A stretch of 64,000 nucleotides of DNA, from the NCBI RefSeq assembly GCF_002258215.1, contig NZ_NEFY01000003.1:1-64000 (forward strand). The letters are read 5' to 3'. This DNA comes from Marinobacter vinifirmus (GTDB lineage: Bacteria > Pseudomonadota > Gammaproteobacteria > Pseudomonadales > Oleiphilaceae). Under the pieces are notes generated by a model. That model was not told the DNA's origin. It was given only the letters and a program-made list of their open reading frames with translations, and did no database searches. Of this stretch, positions 1 through 7,336 are shown piece by piece; within the stretch, counting starts at the first letter, position 1, and every line of letters begins with the position of its first letter. A program made the position numbers and the translations under genes.

Positions 1-25
1 GAGTTATGGTGATTTCTGGTGTATG
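1..25 (+). repeat. Left terminal inverted repeat of the IS256 element
   Basis: Starts GAGTTAT and ends TCTGGTGTATG. It matches the reverse complement of 1360-1384 at 21 of 25 positions. Confidence 0.85.
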
Positions 26-101
26 GAAGCAGGCTGAAAGGATGGCGTATCCTGTTGGTTGATCACCACCAAGATCACAACCAACAGAGGATGGATACGC
101 C

Positions 102-1355
102 ATGTCCAAGTCTAACCTGCATGCTCTTTCACAACCAGAGGCGACCACGAACGATCCCTTGCACGATCTGATCCGACAGGGTGCCCGTGACCTGATTGCG
201 CGGGCTGTCGAGTCTGAGCTTCAGGGGCTACTGGATCAGTATGCCGATGTATTGACACCCGATGGTCGCAAGGCGGTAGTCCGAAACGGTCATTTACCAA
301 AGCGAACCATTCAGACAGGCGTTGGAGATGTTGACGTTCAGGTGCCCAAGGTCCGGGACCGCAGCGGCTCCGGCATTCGCTTCAACAGTCAGCTCCTGCC
401 ACCGTATTTGAAGCGGGCCCAGAGTCTGGATGAACTCATCCCCTGGCTCTACCTGCGCGGTGTCTCCTCTGGCAATTTTCAGGAGGCCCTGAGTGCCTTG
501 GTCGGCGAGCAGGCCAAGGGCCTGTCCGCCAACACGGTGTCACGGCTCAAGGCACGGTGGCTGAAGGAGCACGAGGATTGGCGTCGCCGTGACCTGGGCC
601 AGAAGCGCTACGTCTACTGGTGGGCAGACGGTGTCTACAGCAATGTTCGTCTGGATGATCGACTTTGCCTGCTGGTGATTATCGGGGTCACAGAGCATGG
701 CCACAAGGAGCTGGTCGCGGTGGAAGATGGCCACCGCGAGTCCGAAGCCAGCTGGCGAGAGCTGCTCACCGGCTTGCGTGAACGTGGCCTGGACAATGCG
801 CCCAAGCTGGCCGTAGGCGACGGGGCTTTGGGCTTCTGGAAAGCGCTGAGCAAGGTGTTTCCGGATACCCGGCACCAGAGGTGCTGGGTTCACAAGACTG
901 CCAACGTGCTGGACAAGCTGCCCAAGTCCGTACAGCCGAAGGTGAAGTCAGACCTGCATGAGATCTATCTGGCGGAGACCCGTGATGGCGCTCACAAAGC
1001 CTTTGACAGCACGTTAAGGCGATTCCGGGACAAGTACCCGAAGGCCATGGAAAACCTCGAAAAAGACCGGGATGAACTGCTGGCCTTTTACGATTTCCCG
1101 GCAGCGCACTGGATTCACTTGAGGACCACGAATCCCATTGAGTCCACCTTCGCCACAGTCAGGCTGAGGACCAAGCGAAGCCGGTCCTGTGGCAACCGCG
1201 ACACTACGTTATCGATGGTATTTAAATTGCTCCAATCCGCCCAGAAACGCTGGAAGCGGATCAAGGGGTTTAACCAACTGAAGCTGGTCGTGAATAACGT
1301 TCAGTTTCGGGATGGAGAACGGGTGGATGATCAATCCGGCAGAGACGCCGCCTGA
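102..1355 (+). CDS. IS256-family transposase
   Basis: A 417-residue DDE transposase that would catalyse movement of this element. The N-terminal half carries the family RNGHLPKRTIQT segment near residue 61. The catalytic triad is visible as D176 (WADG), D240 (VGDGA) and E347 (TNPIES), with the RCWVHK motif at 260-265 between the second D and the E, as usual in IS256. Full family length with no frameshift, so it is probably active. The ATG lies 10 bases after an AGAGGA segment (86-91). Confidence 0.95.
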   Translation: MSKSNLHALSQPEATTNDPLHDLIRQGARDLIARAVESELQGLLDQYADVLTPDGRKAVVRNGHLPKRTIQTGVGDVDVQVPKVRDRSGSGIRFNSQLLPPYLKRAQSLDELIPWLYLRGVSSGNFQEALSALVGEQAKGLSANTVSRLKARWLKEHEDWRRRDLGQKRYVYWWADGVYSNVRLDDRLCLLVIIGVTEHGHKELVAVEDGHRESEASWRELLTGLRERGLDNAPKLAVGDGALGFWKALSKVFPDTRHQRCWVHKTANVLDKLPKSVQPKVKSDLHEIYLAETRDGAHKAFDSTLRRFRDKYPKAMENLEKDRDELLAFYDFPAAHWIHLRTTNPIESTFATVRLRTKRSRSCGNRDTTLSMVFKLLQSAQKRWKRIKGFNQLKLVVNNVQFRDGERVDDQSGRDAA

Positions 1356-1359
1356 TGCT

Positions 1360-1384
1360 CATACACCAGATTTGACAATAACTC
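1360..1384 (-). repeat. Right terminal inverted repeat of the IS256 element
   Basis: Lies 4 bases after the transposase stop and pairs with 1-25. The flanking bases CGGGCATGA could be one copy of a target duplication, but the other copy would be outside the window. Confidence 0.85.
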
Positions 1385-1409
1385 CGGGCATGAACCGGAG
1401 CTGTTTACC

Positions 1410-1436
1410 GTAATTACGGTAATTACGGTAATTACA
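1410..1436 (+). repeat. Three tandem 9-bp units GTAATTACG
   Basis: Three adjacent copies of GTAATTACG (the last ends in A) produce overlapping CGTAATTACG palindromes. They lie between the IS right end and the gene at 1524. Function unknown; an iterated protein-binding site in the promoter of the next gene is possible. Confidence 0.6.
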
Positions 1437-1523
1437 GCCTCTCATTCCTATGCTCGCGTTTATGCGATAGCCTGTCGTTAGCTACTGAAACTTAATAACC
1501 CAGAGACAACAAGGAGATAATGG

Positions 1524-2576
1524 GTGGCAAGGGAGAAAAAGCAAAAATCTGTACACTACAAGCTAGCGACTATTTCCAATCAGACTGAGTCTCTTCAAAC
1601 TCTTCTCGAACAAGCCTTAGCAGAGGATAGCGAAGCCTACATTGCTATACGCCGCATGGAGGCCACTAACCCCGATGATGATTCAGTCTGCCGGTTGATC
1701 AATCACCATACCGCTCACCAAGGGATGTTTTTTGGCCAATTAGTAAGATTCGAAAAAGGTCGCGGCCAAGCTCTAATGACCTTTGATGACCAGGCTCCTG
1801 AATACTCAATTGACACCATCACAAGTGAATCAGTCGCCAGTCACGAAGAAGTGGATGAAGAAACAAACGCTGAGAAGGTTAGACGTCGTAGAGAATTCAT
1901 TGACTCAATCCTCTACTTTGGGGTGCTTGATAATCACTTGGTTGTTATGCAGTCTCAAGCCCTCACCACCAGAGAGCTGGAGGCTCATTTGGGATGGTTA
2001 CTCGGCACCTGCCTGAATCTCATAGCTCGAAATTCTACTCTTGTATTACAAGATAAGATTACGGAATCAGTCCGGGCAAAAGTAGAAAAATCCCCTGTAA
2101 AAACGGTGAGTATCGGTACTCCAGTCGAAGCGCGTGAGAAGCATGATGGTGATTCCGAGCAAGCTCAAAACGATTCGAAAGGTGTTAAATGGATCCCTGG
2201 AGGCACAGCAGCCGATATTTTAAGCGCTGCGCTTGGTACTGACTGGTGCAACAAGCTAAAACTTGAAGATTCCTTGGATGAGGCAAATCTTCAGGTTCAG
2301 CTCAAGGTTACTTATCTCCGAAAGACATCGAAGGCAGGCCAGCAAATGCTGGATAACATCGCCTCATCCATGAGACATATTCATGATGACGATGTGGTAG
2401 TTGAGCTCAAAGATGGCGGACGTCTTCAAGGTAAGGATGTCAGACTGAATGGTAAATTGTCGGTACAAACAACGAATGGAATTGTAGACGAGACTGCTCT
2501 ATACCATGATATGCACAACTGGCTAATTTCGAAAATTGAGTCCGATGAAGTTGAGCACATTGAACCAGATGACTGA
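1524..2576 (+). CDS. RexA-like soluble protein, first gene of a two-gene module
   Basis: A 350-residue soluble protein. The GTG start is chosen because AAGGAG (1511-1516) lies 7 bases upstream; the ATG at 1520 is in another frame. It shows an N-terminal domain to about residue 200, a charged linker (about 200-220) and a C-terminal domain. Layout and scattered residues resemble lambda RexA: a segment around 125-160 (FIDSILYFGVLDNHLVV), then ADIL..LG (230-238), DSLD (249-252), an LKDGG-type turn (295-299) and GKLSV (310-314). This comparison is from memory and distant. The next gene encodes a four-helix membrane protein, as rexB does after rexA. Base composition is AT-rich compared with the core genes. 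Any function in phage exclusion is inference. Confidence 0.6.
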   Translation: MAREKKQKSVHYKLATISNQTESLQTLLEQALAEDSEAYIAIRRMEATNPDDDSVCRLINHHTAHQGMFFGQLVRFEKGRGQALMTFDDQAPEYSIDTITSESVASHEEVDEETNAEKVRRRREFIDSILYFGVLDNHLVVMQSQALTTRELEAHLGWLLGTCLNLIARNSTLVLQDKITESVRAKVEKSPVKTVSIGTPVEAREKHDGDSEQAQNDSKGVKWIPGGTAADILSAALGTDWCNKLKLEDSLDEANLQVQLKVTYLRKTSKAGQQMLDNIASSMRHIHDDDVVVELKDGGRLQGKDVRLNGKLSVQTTNGIVDETALYHDMHNWLISKIESDEVEHIEPDD

Positions 2577-3117
2577 TTCGTATGCCCTCCGCACAAGCGG
2601 GGGATGGACTACTATCGGAATTTTTGTGGTTCTTGGTGCTGCAACTGGCGGTGCTCTGCTCGCTTCTTTTGCGCTGAGAATCTCCCCAAATGATTTTTCA
2701 GTGCCATGGTTTATCCTCAGTGCCATGCTAATTCCAATGGCATTTGCCATTACCGCATGGATGAAACTAAACGATCTCCACTCCGATTCTGAGGGGTTAA
2801 ACCGCGACGAAAAGCGTCGTTTGAGCCATATCGTCGAAGAAAAATTACGACAAGTTCACATAGGCATTGCCTTCTACGTTGTTTCGGCATTGTTCTCCCT
2901 CTTTCTGATGATGGTAGGGGGGGATTCTCAATCAATTTTGTCGTGGGCGGTTCCGGTACTCGGTGGTTTGCTCGCGATTTCGTTGTCTAGTATAGGATTT
3001 CTACTCGCCCAGTTGCGCGAGGTCTCTAAATTCTTAGCCATGCTCAAAGATAGGAACGCTGCTCGCAGAAGCAAAGCCAAACTTCGCAAAAGACTGAACC
3101 ACCCCAGAACAAATTAA
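2569..3117 (+). CDS. RexB-like four-helix membrane protein, second gene of the module
   Basis: From the ATG at 2569, which overlaps the previous stop by 8 bases, the product has 182 residues; an in-frame ATG at 2536 would add 11. Four hydrophobic helices are predicted at about 13-37, 45-65, 96-117 and 122-148, in two pairs separated by a charged cytoplasmic loop (65-95), with a strongly basic C-terminal tail. No enzymatic motif is seen. The overlap implies translational coupling to the RexA-like gene. The topology fits a RexB-type ion channel effector; this is an inference from topology and gene order, not from a scored alignment. Confidence 0.6.
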   Translation: MTDSYALRTSGGWTTIGIFVVLGAATGGALLASFALRISPNDFSVPWFILSAMLIPMAFAITAWMKLNDLHSDSEGLNRDEKRRLSHIVEEKLRQVHIGIAFYVVSALFSLFLMMVGGDSQSILSWAVPVLGGLLAISLSSIGFLLAQLREVSKFLAMLKDRNAARRSKAKLRKRLNHPRTN

Positions 3118-3227
3118 TCCTTATGCAGAGAGGTCTGCGCCAGCCAGCTCTGAGCTTTCTTATTCCCTTCAGGCTGCCGTCTATATTTGGCTTCTTCCGC
3201 ATCTAAAAGTTTACTTCCCTGCTACGC

Positions 3228-3286
3228 GCCCAAAACGGGCAATTCCAGAGACCAGCGATTTTACCGACCTGTGGAAAAATTTCTCC
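3228..3286 (+). promoter_or_regulatory. Island upstream repeat, copy 1
   Basis: First of three related segments upstream of island transcription units (others 3952-4010 and 8160-8216). Copies 1 and 2 share an almost identical 5' block (CCCAAAACGGGCAATTCCA) and a 3' block (GACCTGTGGAAAAATTTCTC). GCCC-AAAAC-GGGC can form a small hairpin. It ends about 20 bases before the ATG at 3306. The region 3118-3227 shows nothing else recognisable. Confidence 0.7.
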
Positions 3287-3305
3287 AGCAACGAGGAGAA
3301 ATGCT

Positions 3306-3665
3306 ATGACCACACAAACCCCGATCAACGATTTCATCCACCAACTGACCCACCACGAGTCGCTACGAGTTCGGCGTATCCAACAGGGAGTGCCTGCGCT
3401 ACAGCGCCTGATCGCAGTCGCTCAGGGCGAAACTCACCAGGCCGCCCATTGCAGGCGATTTTTGCTCTCACTCTATAACAGTTTCGAGTGGCCATTTGAT
3501 ATGCGCCGTCTCCGCGCGCTCGACCCGGATTTGCAGCAGGCCGCACTCGCGGTTATCGAGCTGGACTGGGCCGGTCATGAGATCCACACCCACCTCCACG
3601 GCGGTGACGAAATTTTCCAGGATTTCTGGGAACGTGAAACTCCACCGCTCCCGGAAACTGACTAA
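3306..3665 (+). CDS. DUF7673-like small protein of mobile elements
   Basis: A 119-residue soluble protein. A GAGGAG Shine-Dalgarno lies 8 bases upstream. The body (RRFLLSLYNSFEWPFDMRRL near 50-69, then a conserved acidic segment) resembles the uncharacterised DUF7673 family common on integrative elements and plasmids; this is recognition from memory. A tiny ATG-CTA-TGA reading frame (3301-3309) overlaps the start and could affect initiation. Function unknown. Confidence 0.6.
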   Translation: MTTQTPINDFIHQLTHHESLRVRRIQQGVPALQRLIAVAQGETHQAAHCRRFLLSLYNSFEWPFDMRRLRALDPDLQQAALAVIELDWAGHEIHTHLHGGDEIFQDFWERETPPLPETD

Positions 3666-3690
3666 CCACCAACCACCCACCAACCACGAA

Positions 3691-3706
3691 CTTTCACATG
3701 TGAAAG
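3691..3706. repeat. Island palindrome copy 1 (CTTTCACATGTGAAAG)
   Basis: Perfect 16-bp palindrome, first of seven sharing the 14-bp core TTTCACATGTGAAA. It sits between the gene ending at 3665 and the small gene at 3719, and its right arm runs into that gene's ribosome binding site. Confidence 0.95.
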
Positions 3707-3718
3707 AAGGAGAAAACG

Positions 3719-3859
3719 ATGAAAACTATCAAAATTGCAGCTTTCAGCCTATTTCTGGCTATCGCAGCAGCAGCCGGTGCGCTGACTGGCCAGACGGCAG
3801 ATTCAGGGCTCACAGAGCATCTGAAAACCCTCGAATACCTCGAATCAAGCATTAAGTGA
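3719..3859 (+). CDS. 46-residue exported peptide, function unknown
   Basis: ATG with GAAGGAG 7 bases upstream. Residues 1-21 are a short basic start (MKTIK) plus an alanine-rich hydrophobic stretch ending AAAAGA, typical of a signal peptide. The remaining 20-25 residues (LTEHLKTLEYLESSIK end) could form an amphipathic helix. It is closely followed by a terminator and a palindrome, so it forms a discrete small unit. Not recognised. Confidence 0.6.
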   Translation: MKTIKIAAFSLFLAIAAAAGALTGQTADSGLTEHLKTLEYLESSIK

Positions 3860-3864
3860 AATCA

Positions 3865-3885
3865 GGGGCCACACGGCCCCTTTTT
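3865..3885 (+). terminator. Rho-independent terminator after the 46-residue gene
   Basis: GGGGCC (3865-3870), loop ACAC, GGCCCC (3875-3880), then five T. It ends the transcript from 3306/3719 immediately before palindrome copy 2. Confidence 0.85.
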
Positions 3886-3901
3886 GTTTCACATGTGAAA
3901 C
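3886..3901. repeat. Island palindrome copy 2 (GTTTCACATGTGAAAC)
   Basis: Same 14-bp core as the other copies, but the flanking pair is G...C, so the 16-mer is still perfectly palindromic. It follows directly on the terminator T-run. Confidence 0.95.
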
Positions 3902-3951
3902 TCCCCTCCGCTTACAAGATTAAAATCTTTTAACCAGAATTTTGGCTATGC

Positions 3952-4010
3952 ACCCAAAACGGGCAATTCCACGCACCTGCGATTTTGCCGACCTGTGGAA
4001 AAATTTCTCC
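3952..4010 (+). promoter_or_regulatory. Island upstream repeat, copy 2
   Basis: Nearly identical to 3228-3286, with two highly conserved blocks and a more variable middle. It lies about 30 bases upstream of the chaperone-usher operon. Just before it, AAGATT-AA-AATCTT (3916-3929) is a further inverted repeat. Shared control of units starting at 3306 and 4043 is implied. Confidence 0.7.
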
Positions 4011-4042
4011 TGCGTTTAGCGAAACTCACACAGGAGAAAGCC

Positions 4043-4645
4043 ATGAAAATCAAACATATCGCTCTCGCCATTACCTCTGCCGCTGCTCTGGCCACTACCG
4101 GATCCGCACTTGCCACCACCGGAACCGCCACTGCTGAGGTCACCGCCATGCCGCCCGCGCTCGCTATTGAAGAGATTCAACCGTACCAGATGCAGATTGA
4201 GCGGGCTCCCGGAGCAACGATGCCCACTGGCGAGTTTTCGCTGAAAATGTGGTCTACCAACGGGATCGCTGTAGACCCTGCGGAGACTGTTCAGCCAGGG
4301 TGTCTGAAAATCACTGGCGACACCTCTAAACCGGTTCTGCTAGGCGTCACCGCTTACTCTAGCCTCACAGCTCCACAGGGGGCAGAGATCTCATTTTATG
4401 GCGAACCAAAATTTGAACTGGCCACGTCAACTACAGACTGCGCCTCGGCGATAGCCGGGAGTTTTCAGCAGGCGGGGATCGGATATGTAAACACAGCCGC
4501 AACTACTGGTGAGACTGGTGAGCTGTACGTGGCATGGCGCTACTACCGACCCACAAGCGCCAGTTCCGGTTTCATGCAGATGAGTCAGTGGGAAGAAGGA
4601 ACGTTCACCGGAACGGTTGATGTTCAGGTCGATTACGAAATGTAA
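4043..4645 (+). CDS. Secreted pilin-like subunit of a compact chaperone-usher operon
   Basis: From the ATG at 4043 (AGGAG 7 bases upstream) the product has 200 residues; the longer frame from 3995 lacks a ribosome binding site. Residues 1-24 form a clear signal peptide ending SALA. The mature part is Gly/Ser/Thr-rich with predicted beta strands, two cysteines (in QPGC and TTDC) that could form a disulfide, and a C-terminal alternating strand (VDVQVDYEM), as in fimbrial subunits. Family not identified; the role rests mainly on the adjacent chaperone and usher genes. Confidence 0.6.
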   Translation: MKIKHIALAITSAAALATTGSALATTGTATAEVTAMPPALAIEEIQPYQMQIERAPGATMPTGEFSLKMWSTNGIAVDPAETVQPGCLKITGDTSKPVLLGVTAYSSLTAPQGAEISFYGEPKFELATSTTDCASAIAGSFQQAGIGYVNTAATTGETGELYVAWRYYRPTSASSGFMQMSQWEEGTFTGTVDVQVDYEM

Positions 4646-4705
4646 CGACAGGACATCGCAGCGCAGGGCTGGCCAGACCAGCCCTAAGCTTTCCGGAGGT
4701 TCTCC

Positions 4706-5071
4706 ATGAAATATATCGTTTCCGCATTGGTGCTCATCGTCACCCTGTCCGTTTCGGCTCAGGCAAACGCTTTCCAGCTCCGTCATCACGAGGTCACGCT
4801 GACCGAGAGCGAAACGCTCTCGATCCCGGTGAAAAACACTCAGGATCATCCAATTGTTCTCCGCATCACGCCACCAGAAGGAGTGCAGGTATTTCCACGC
4901 CGTGCTCGCCTGCTACCCGGTGACCGGCAGGTGATCAAGGTGCGGATGATTTCGGGTCATATTGAGCCCGGAGCCAGGCTCGCGTTCAGCTATGCCGTGG
5001 ATCGGCCAGAGAAAACCGGTAGCCACGCCCGGCTAACACTGCGAATCCCGGTGCGGGAGGTAGAAAAATGA
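4706..5071 (+). CDS. Single-domain periplasmic pilus chaperone-like protein
   Basis: 121 residues with a signal peptide (about 1-22, ending ANA) and one immunoglobulin-like domain. LRITPPEGVQVFPRRARLLPGDRQ at 52-75 matches the PapD-family pattern in which a strand precedes 'P...LxPG..Q.ikV'. Classical chaperones have two Ig domains and about 230 residues; the second domain is absent. GGAGG lies upstream (4695-4699), and the stop overlaps the usher start by 4 bases (ATGA). Presumed role: stabilising the subunit encoded at 4043. Confidence 0.65.
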   Translation: MKYIVSALVLIVTLSVSAQANAFQLRHHEVTLTESETLSIPVKNTQDHPIVLRITPPEGVQVFPRRARLLPGDRQVIKVRMISGHIEPGARLAFSYAVDRPEKTGSHARLTLRIPVREVEK

Positions 5072-7191
5072 AGTTTCGCTCCCGACTTTCACATGTGAAA
5101 GTTTTTGCCGTCGCTGGCGCGCTCGCCCTAACCGCAGCTCCGGCCAAGGCTGAGGACTACCTGATGACCTTTGTCGTGAACGGACAAAGTAAGGGAGAGT
5201 ATCTGGTTTCACGCGATAAGTCGGAAGCTACGGTTGAAGCGGCTCTCTGGAGAGCAGCCGGAGTGAATGCCACCGAGCCGCTACCGCTGGAGCGGCTGAA
5301 CGGAATAGGCACATCGAAAATTGTCTGGTCGGAACAAACCATCTATTTCTATCCACGCCAGACAGAAACTGGCCGGGAACTGATTGAGCCTGAAGCCCGC
5401 ATTGAGCCTACCGTTGCTGAGTACGACATCAAATCGGCTGACTACTATCTAACTCACCATAGCGAGTCCGATGAATCGCTCGTGGGCAGCATCACTGCTA
5501 CGGGGCGCATGGCGTCGTTCGATCTCGATGTGCGAGCTGGGATTGGCAACCACGAAAACTATTTTTCCAGCCAATGGCACGATGAAGACAACCGATATGT
5601 GAAAAATCTGGAACTGGGTCGCGTTCAGCGGTACGGACTCGATGGGCTCAGTCTCACCAATGAGAGCCACCTATCCACTGGGCGGTTTGCCACTGACCAG
5701 ATTGAGCTGTACTGGCCTGCGGGAACTCGCGTCGATGTGTATCGAGGCGGCGCGTATATCGAATCGGTGGTGCTGGATAGTGATCCCTATCAATACGAAA
5801 TCGAACTGGACTACGCACAAAATCGCTATCAATTCCGGGCTGTTTTGCCTGATGGTCGGACAGATGAACGCATTGTGGAAAGATCGGTTTCTGGCAGGCT
5901 CGCGCCAGTGGGAAGGCTCAACTATCGGCTGGCAGCTGGACAGATCCCGGACGGAGAATCCCTAGCCACGGGCTACGTCTCCTATGGCCTGTCCAATGAG
6001 GTTTCCATTTTTGGTGGCCGCGATTATCAGGAGCGAACCTACTTATCGACTCTGTACGCCCGTGACAATTCATCATTGGAGGCCTCATGGTATGGCAGCT
6101 CCGGCTGGGGCCTCAACGGAAACTGGCAGAACGACCATTTCTCTCTGTTTGGTCGAATCAGCGATCTCGACGACTATGAACAGCAGTCGGTCAACCTCAA
6201 TTTTCGCGGGGCATTTCGGCCCTCGATTCAGTACACCAGTCGGTCAAGCGCCACTGGGTACGAGTCGGAGGAAGCCACACTCCGCACGTATCACAATCTC
6301 TATATGAGGCCACTCCGGAGCTCAGCATCGCTGTCCCCCTATTTTTCAGTCAGGGAGCGGAATAGCCAGGATTACAATGTCTACGGGATCCGAACTCTGG
6401 TGAATATGCCTGATGGCTGGCAGGCCACCGCAAATTATGAGTACGAAAGCCGCAGCGATTTTCAGAATATCCAGCGTTTCCAAGGCGAGTTATCCAAAAG
6501 GTTTGGTTTGGGCCGCCTGACCTATCGCCATACAGCAAACAATTTTGGCCAGGGTTGGGCCACTCAGCAGCAGAGTTTCAGGGTGAACGTCTGGAACTGG
6601 GATGCTGCAACGTTATCAGCGGGCGTCTCTCGCTCAGCCAATGGGGATAAGAGCGTCAGCCTCACCATTTCCGGATCGTTTGGTCGGAACGGTCTAACCA
6701 GAATCCCCCAACGAAACCAGGCCATGATGGAGTTATCCACATGCCGTGATACCAATGCCGATGGAATGTGTCAGGACGATGAGCCAGATGTTACCGGTAT
6801 AAGCGCGAAGATTGGTGATCATGAGGTTATTACGCCTGCTGTGGTGGACTCGCTTACTCCGTATCGACGGTACAACGTTCAAGTGGGCGGTGATTTCGGT
6901 TTGTCTCCTCGGTACAGCGCTGTTGAAACAAGCCGGTTGGTTCGTGGTGGTGTAAACCAATTGCGACTACCGCTCTCCGAGATCCGCGAAGTGGAGGGGC
7001 AGCTAGACGCAGACGGTATTCGAGTTGCGCTTGTGGATAAGTCCACTGGCAATGTTCTGAGCGAACAAACTACCGAGTTTGGTGGTTGGTATCTGTTCTA
7101 TGCGCCTGCGCACAAAGAGGTTGAGGTCGTGCCGGTCTCTGAGCTAAAACTTTCACATGTGAAAGAAAATTCTGGTGAGGAAGCCTCCTGA
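5068..7191 (+). CDS. Usher-like outer-membrane protein
   Basis: 707 residues with a signal peptide (about 1-28, ending AKA) and a mature start EDYLMTFVVNGQ, followed by a long succession of alternating hydrophobic strands typical of a beta-barrel usher. Conserved usher-like features include the GTRVDVYRGGAYIESVVLDS segment near residue 220 and APVGRLNYRLAAGQ near 285. A C-terminal region (from about 555) has CRDTNADGMCQDDEPDV, which looks like a calcium-binding loop, then a beta domain. It is shorter than FimD-type ushers (over 800) and closer to CS1/alpha-type ushers. Palindrome copies 3 and 4 lie in codons 7-12 and near the 3' end, each reading LSHVK in frame. Confidence 0.7.
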   Translation: MKFRSRLSHVKVFAVAGALALTAAPAKAEDYLMTFVVNGQSKGEYLVSRDKSEATVEAALWRAAGVNATEPLPLERLNGIGTSKIVWSEQTIYFYPRQTETGRELIEPEARIEPTVAEYDIKSADYYLTHHSESDESLVGSITATGRMASFDLDVRAGIGNHENYFSSQWHDEDNRYVKNLELGRVQRYGLDGLSLTNESHLSTGRFATDQIELYWPAGTRVDVYRGGAYIESVVLDSDPYQYEIELDYAQNRYQFRAVLPDGRTDERIVERSVSGRLAPVGRLNYRLAAGQIPDGESLATGYVSYGLSNEVSIFGGRDYQERTYLSTLYARDNSSLEASWYGSSGWGLNGNWQNDHFSLFGRISDLDDYEQQSVNLNFRGAFRPSIQYTSRSSATGYESEEATLRTYHNLYMRPLRSSASLSPYFSVRERNSQDYNVYGIRTLVNMPDGWQATANYEYESRSDFQNIQRFQGELSKRFGLGRLTYRHTANNFGQGWATQQQSFRVNVWNWDAATLSAGVSRSANGDKSVSLTISGSFGRNGLTRIPQRNQAMMELSTCRDTNADGMCQDDEPDVTGISAKIGDHEVITPAVVDSLTPYRRYNVQVGGDFGLSPRYSAVETSRLVRGGVNQLRLPLSEIREVEGQLDADGIRVALVDKSTGNVLSEQTTEFGGWYLFYAPAHKEVEVVPVSELKLSHVKENSGEEAS
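5086..5101. repeat. Island palindrome copy 3, inside the usher signal peptide
   Basis: CTTTCACATGTGAAAG within codons 7-12 of the usher gene, read as LSHVK just before the hydrophobic signal core. Confidence 0.95.
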
Positions 7192-7213
7192 TGGAAAGCG
7201 CACTAATCGGCTA
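7146..7213 (+). repeat. 68-bp direct repeat, left copy
   Basis: Matches 7708-7775 at 65 of 68 positions by eye. It includes palindrome copy 4, the GAGGAAG ribosome binding site and the start of the 39-residue membrane peptide gene. The copies flank the antitoxin and truncated toxin genes. Confidence 0.9.
7150..7165. repeat. Island palindrome copy 4, at the usher 3' end
   Basis: CTTTCACATGTGAAAG, read in frame as LSHVK nine codons before the usher stop. Confidence 0.95.
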
Positions 7214-7214
7214 A
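7191..7214 (+). pseudogene. Broken first copy of the 39-residue membrane peptide gene
   Basis: The ATG overlaps the usher stop (TGATG). The frame reads MESALIG and then stops; it is the same start as the intact gene at 7753 (MESALIGY). The rest has been replaced by the toxin-antitoxin segment. Confidence 0.75.
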
Positions 7215-7307
7215 CAAGATAATAGAGTCGGTAACCGAAAAAATTGCTTTATACGATCTATTAAAAGGTCATTGTCTTGCGCATGAGCACGATCGTCCTT
7301 AACGTAT

Positions 7308-7323
7308 GACCTGTTAACAGGTC
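7308..7323. promoter_or_regulatory. Palindromic operator upstream of the antitoxin gene
   Basis: GACCTGTTAACAGGTC is a perfect 16-bp palindrome directly upstream of the GGAGG ribosome binding site. Type II antitoxins usually autoregulate through such sites; the function here is inferred. Confidence 0.6.
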
Positions 7324-7336
7324 TTTGGAGGGCGCT

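Larger units (their letters stand above)
1..1384 (+). mobile_element. IS256-family insertion sequence, apparently complete
   Basis: One transposase gene lies between two imperfect 25-bp terminal inverted repeats (1-25 and 1360-1384; 21 of 25 positions match by eye), both starting GAGTTAT. About 1.38 kb with a single DDE transposase is normal for IS256. The left end coincides with base 1 of the window, so the target duplication on that side cannot be seen. It lies within the accessory island. Confidence 0.88.

Noticed and set aside
1520-1526. ATG at 1520 as the start of the RexA-like gene
   Set aside because: It is in a different frame; the GTG at 1524 is in frame and well spaced from AAGGAG.
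2536-2568. Longer start of the RexB-like gene
   Set aside because: The ATG at 2569 gives the tight overlap usual for coupled genes, and the extra residues are not hydrophobic or conserved-looking; not excluded.
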